The notes under the pieces were generated by a model, which worked only from the letters and a program-made list of their open reading frames with translations, ran no database searches and was not told where the DNA came from. A stretch of DNA of 64,000 nt. Origin: Acanthochlamys bracteata. Its lineage: Eukaryota > Streptophyta > Magnoliopsida > Pandanales > Velloziaceae. This document shows, piece after piece, positions 60,901 through 64,000 of this stretch (within the stretch, counting starts at the first letter, position 1; each line of letters starts with the position of its first letter). Where the stretch lies: NCBI GenBank assembly GCA_019914995.1, contig CM034135.1, positions 622,501 through 686,500 on the forward strand, given 5' to 3'. The position numbers were made by a program, and so were the translations under genes.

Positions 60901-61375
60901 GCGTGCTTGTCTGAGTCCAGGGCATTACTATTGGGACAGAAGTTGAGTGGTTTTGGGATGGGAATACTCATCACAAATTTTTTTGGCTTAAGAGAATAAC
61001 CCAACGGGGAGTTTTTGTGGATTGATTCTTATTATACTCTTTACTTGTTTCCAGCTGAGTCGTTCCGTTAACATATAAAAAGGTTTTGCTTTTGCTCTAT
61101 TAAGATTTTTTTCCAACTTAATTGTTTTCAACTCCAGGTTCATAAACCTAATGGAAGGGAATATATGGATGGAGAGTGAGGGGATAGGAAAGGGCTGCAC
61201 TGCTACGTTCATTGTCAAACTCGGGGTTTGTGAAAATCAGAACTGTTATATGCAACAAACAATTCCAGCATTTCAGCTGGATCAAGGAAAACCAAATCTT
61301 TCTGGCCCAGGAGCCCCTTTTAAAAATGAGAAAGCACTAGTTTCATCAAGACTTCGACATCAGAAGAGCTTGTAG
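57921..61375 (+). CDS. ERS1: Ethylene receptor, ERS1 type (no receiver domain)
   Basis: Exons 57921-58829, 59460-59828, 59907-60173, 60338-60465 and 61138-61375 join in frame to 636 residues. It is an ER-membrane dimer that binds ethylene through copper and signals through CTR1. Starting from the second ATG (57924, better context) gives the canonical numbering: Cys4/Cys6 for the disulfide and Cys65/His69 (LCGATH) for copper. There are three N-terminal helices, then a GAF domain and the histidine-kinase region: H-box [10 protein letters not shown] with His353, N-box [12 protein letters not shown]-boxes KDTGCGI and [11 protein letters not shown]. It ends LRHQKSL without a receiver domain, like ERS1. 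The N-terminal half also resembles ETR1, but subfamily 1 receptors share that. The H-box has Ile where Thr, and Asn where His, are usual. Confidence 0.93.
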
Positions 61376-61430
61376 CGACAATGGTAAGTCCACTTGAAGT
61401 GGCATTGGCGATGGGTAGTCTCATACTGCT

Positions 61431-61542
61431 GACAAGCATGCTGGAAGGCATAGAAGGTTATGCTTTGACATTGGCAGTCTCTTACTGACAAGCATGCTGG
61501 AAGGCGTAGAAGGTTATGCTTTGACATTGGCGTTGCTATATT
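61431..61542. repeat. 56-bp tandem repeat, two copies, in the ERS1 3' region
   Basis: 61431-61486 and 61487-61542 both read GACAAGCATGCTGGAAGGC(A/G)TAGAAGGTTATGCTTTGACATTGGC and continue alike. Part of the unit is also seen just upstream at about 61402-61428. Confidence 0.9.
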
Positions 61543-64000
61543 TTTGGGAGAGCAGCAAAGGGTTATACTCAGTAACAAATACTCGTTTATTTTGTTGAAA
61601 GGTACATCTGTATGTGGCCATATACTTGCTTGCCTGCTCGGAGTGTATGACGGAATTGTATATGACCCAGCATTATACTCATTTTTGAAGTCTTGGATCC
61701 TGACCACGTTAGTATATCATATCCGTTAACTATTTCTGCTTAGTTTGATTGCACTTTTGCCATCAGATTGGAAGTTATTGGGCAAACCCCACTGTGGAAA
61801 ATGGATGGTTCCACTCTGTATAACATAAGCAAGTCTCGCAATTGTTTCTTGAGCTACGGTTGAGGTTCCTTTTGACTTCTGGCAAGAAAATTATAAATTT
61901 CCTCTTTGTTCTTTGCCCTTTATTTGCAGTGCACGAGTTTCCTAAAGTTCTGCACTAGAATTTAGCAGTGACTGCCTGCACCAGCTGCGGTTGTTCACTG
62001 TGAAAACTTTACTTTTTGTAATTTCTCTATATAAACTATTAAACTTTGGAAGGAACAGGACATTCGCAGTTCATACTTTTTGGTATGATCGCCATGTGAT
62101 AGAATTGTTTTAATTTTATTGATTGATTATAATGTGGAATTAGTTAGCATCATTGATGATGAGCAACAGATGGACAATAGCAGCTACACACTCCACTCCA
62201 GTTCTATTTAGCCTTTAATAAACAGGCCTCCGCACCATAATATACAGGGGACAGACCCAAAGATCCAGTCCTTAAATATCAGGAGAGAAACCATACAATT
62301 AGAACAACAGGGGATACAAAAATCATCCTAAGTTAACCAACTACAAAAGATATAGACTTTTATTACAAATATGATTGAAGCAGAAACATGTCATAAACAT
62401 GCTCAAAGTACTAACGTTGGTGGTTTCTAGCCCAAGATGTTCAGATCATAAAGAGAGACAAAGGCTCTGAGCAAACCCGCCAGCCTTCCAATGTCTTCCA
62501 CTCATGAATGAGTCAATAAAAGTTTAGTCTTAAATAACAATGCCAATCTGAGAAAAAGAAATTCATCAGTACCGGCTTAAAGAAATGGAAAGTTTGAGGA
62601 CAAACGTAGAGAATAAGATTCCAGGTGATTACTTCCAAATGTATCCAAAGCACTATTTCTTGGTGATTACTTCCAAATGAAAAAAAGAAGGAAGAGAAGA
62701 AGCCTGCCTTGAAAACTAGCATGACCAATTACGTACATCAGTCAGTTGTTTCCTGAATGTCGATGTCTATAACACACTTAAGTTTGCAATATTTGAAATC
62801 CTAAAATTTCCTAAGCAAGAAATAGAATTTCATCCCTTTAAACTATTTCCTTCTAAGAAATAATCTATACAACATTAAAGAAGAGGCCTTGCGGATGAAA
62901 AAATTGGGTTGCGTCCTTTATTATCTACATAAATAAGACCTCACTCAGATAATAGGTTTTAGTTTTAAGTGCTTAAAATAGAACAGAGAATCCTACTAAG
63001 CATGAACACATTAGGTATCTTGCCTTTTAAGGAAAACATATGTGTACCTCGTAGAAAGTGATTCAGACTGTTGCATGGCAACCTTTGCATTGTCAAGAAG
63101 GATTGGTGGCTTCGTAATGCTGCGAAAATTATTGGCAAAACAGCTTTAGAAGGAACATTTCTTCTGCAAAATCAAAATTAACTAAAATGACTACCCACTG
63201 ACCAGCTTAACTTAAATGATCTGACAGAATGCTGGCCCATTGCAGCCAAACGACTCAGCAAATTCCCAGTTCAGGCAGCCTATAATTGAACCCTCCGGAC
63301 CGAAGAAAAAAGTGAAAAGCGGCTTTAGGAATGAAAAACGGGATTCAGTCCCTTCAAACTGCTTCTTATAATAAGTATACACCAAAGGTTCAAAAGAGTC
63401 ATTCAAATGTCAAAATGTTTACCTATTTCTAGTTGAAGGGTTCTCCTCAACTCTACAGGTACAGACTTATAATCTTCATGCTTATGTCCCCCCAACCCAA
63501 GAAATTGGAGCCAATTTTTAACCTTCAAAGGACAGAGTGAAAATGCAAAGTCATTAGCTAAAATTTAGGACGTCACTCACTTCAAAAGCAAGCTTGGCAT
63601 AGTTTAGAAGGAATACTTTTAAGAACAAATTTCACAAAATCCTTAATGTCCTGGAAATTATAACAAAATAACAAAATTTAAGTAAATTTTACACTATTAT
63701 GTAAAGGTTCCAATGTTTTGCAAGTTTGATTGTGATAAGAAGATGTAGCATGTTGAGATTCTAAAAGATGACAGAAGGTAAAGAACAACCAAGAAGTAAG
63801 GGCTAATAAAAGAATACTACCTGCTCCTGTTTTTCATAAAGTTCCTCTCATATACATTTCTTCAAAGAAAGATGTAGATAAATAACTTGAATAGCCTTCT
63901 TCACTAGGCGCCATTCCACGGGTGAAAATAAAACCACATACATGATAATCAAAATATTTCCATATAGCATTCACACGCAGAAGGCAAAGAGCAAAAGTAA
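61543..64000. other. ERS1 3' flank and unassigned DNA
   Basis: The ERS1 3' UTR probably ends by about 62150. The rest could belong to a gene on the minus strand running past the window edge, but no ORF here matches a family I know. A 64-codon minus-strand ORF at 63212-63406 is unsupported. Confidence 0.35.

Noticed and set aside
57921..61375. Reading the receptor as ETR1 truncated by loss of its receiver domain
   Set aside because: The C-terminus ends LRHQKSL, like natural ERS1 ends, and no decayed receiver sequence was noticed downstream.
63212..63406. 64-codon ORF near the right edge
   Set aside because: No recognisable domain and no splice partners; the window end prevents a firm decision.
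1..64000. CRISPR arrays, operons, rRNA or tRNA genes
   Set aside because: None seen; the gene structure is plant nuclear. tRNAs were looked for by eye only, so a tRNAscan run would be the proper test.

Overview
The window is nuclear DNA from a flowering plant, almost certainly a eudicot. The evidence is many short AT-rich GT-AG introns, plant-only gene families (CSLD, class B GATA, Bet v 1/PR-10, an ERS1-type ethylene receptor), long AT-rich intergenic stretches and remnants of non-autonomous DNA transposons. I cannot name the species. Exon boundaries were read by eye from splice signals, reading-frame continuity and recalled family consensus; no alignment was run.

Layout. 1-1.9 kb: AT-rich DNA and a small terminal-inverted-repeat element. 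1.9-5.6 kb (+): cellulose synthase-like D5. 6.2-6.9 kb (-): small class B GATA factor. 8.0-8.4 kb (-): orphan secreted, possibly GPI-anchored protein. 9.4-12.9 kb (-): importin alpha in 10 exons. 13.9-15.4 kb (+): broken Bet v 1-like copies, next to an intact PR-10/Bet v 1 gene (15.8-16.4 kb, -). 17.6-20.5 kb (-): splicing factor PRP38. 21.0-25.8 kb: transposon-rich, with a decayed RPN13 pseudogene. 27.4-30.8 kb (-): glycoside hydrolase 28 (polygalacturonase-like). 31-33 kb: hairpin, microsatellite and tandem repeat. 33.4-39.2 kb (+): Pumilio-type protein APUM24/Puf6 in 17 exons, with an apparent +1 frameshift. 39.8-44.4 kb: two divergent head-to-head Bet v 1-like genes with relics of further copies. 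46.0-47.2 kb (-): J-domain protein. 49.3-53.5 kb (+): class 3 lipase. 54.7-56.4 kb (-): AP-1 sigma adaptin. 57.9-61.4 kb (+): ERS1-type ethylene receptor. 61.5-64 kb: nothing recognised.

Functionally this is an ordinary eukaryotic neighbourhood of independently transcribed genes (cell wall, nuclear import, splicing, ribosome biogenesis, trafficking, hormone sensing), not an operon. The most unusual material is the Bet v 1 superfamily content: one canonical gene, two very divergent intact genes and at least four relics at two places about 25 kb apart. Other points of note are the APUM24 frameshift, an AUG-stop mini-uORF just before the ethylene receptor, a non-consensus H-box in that receptor, and the RPN13 pseudogene.
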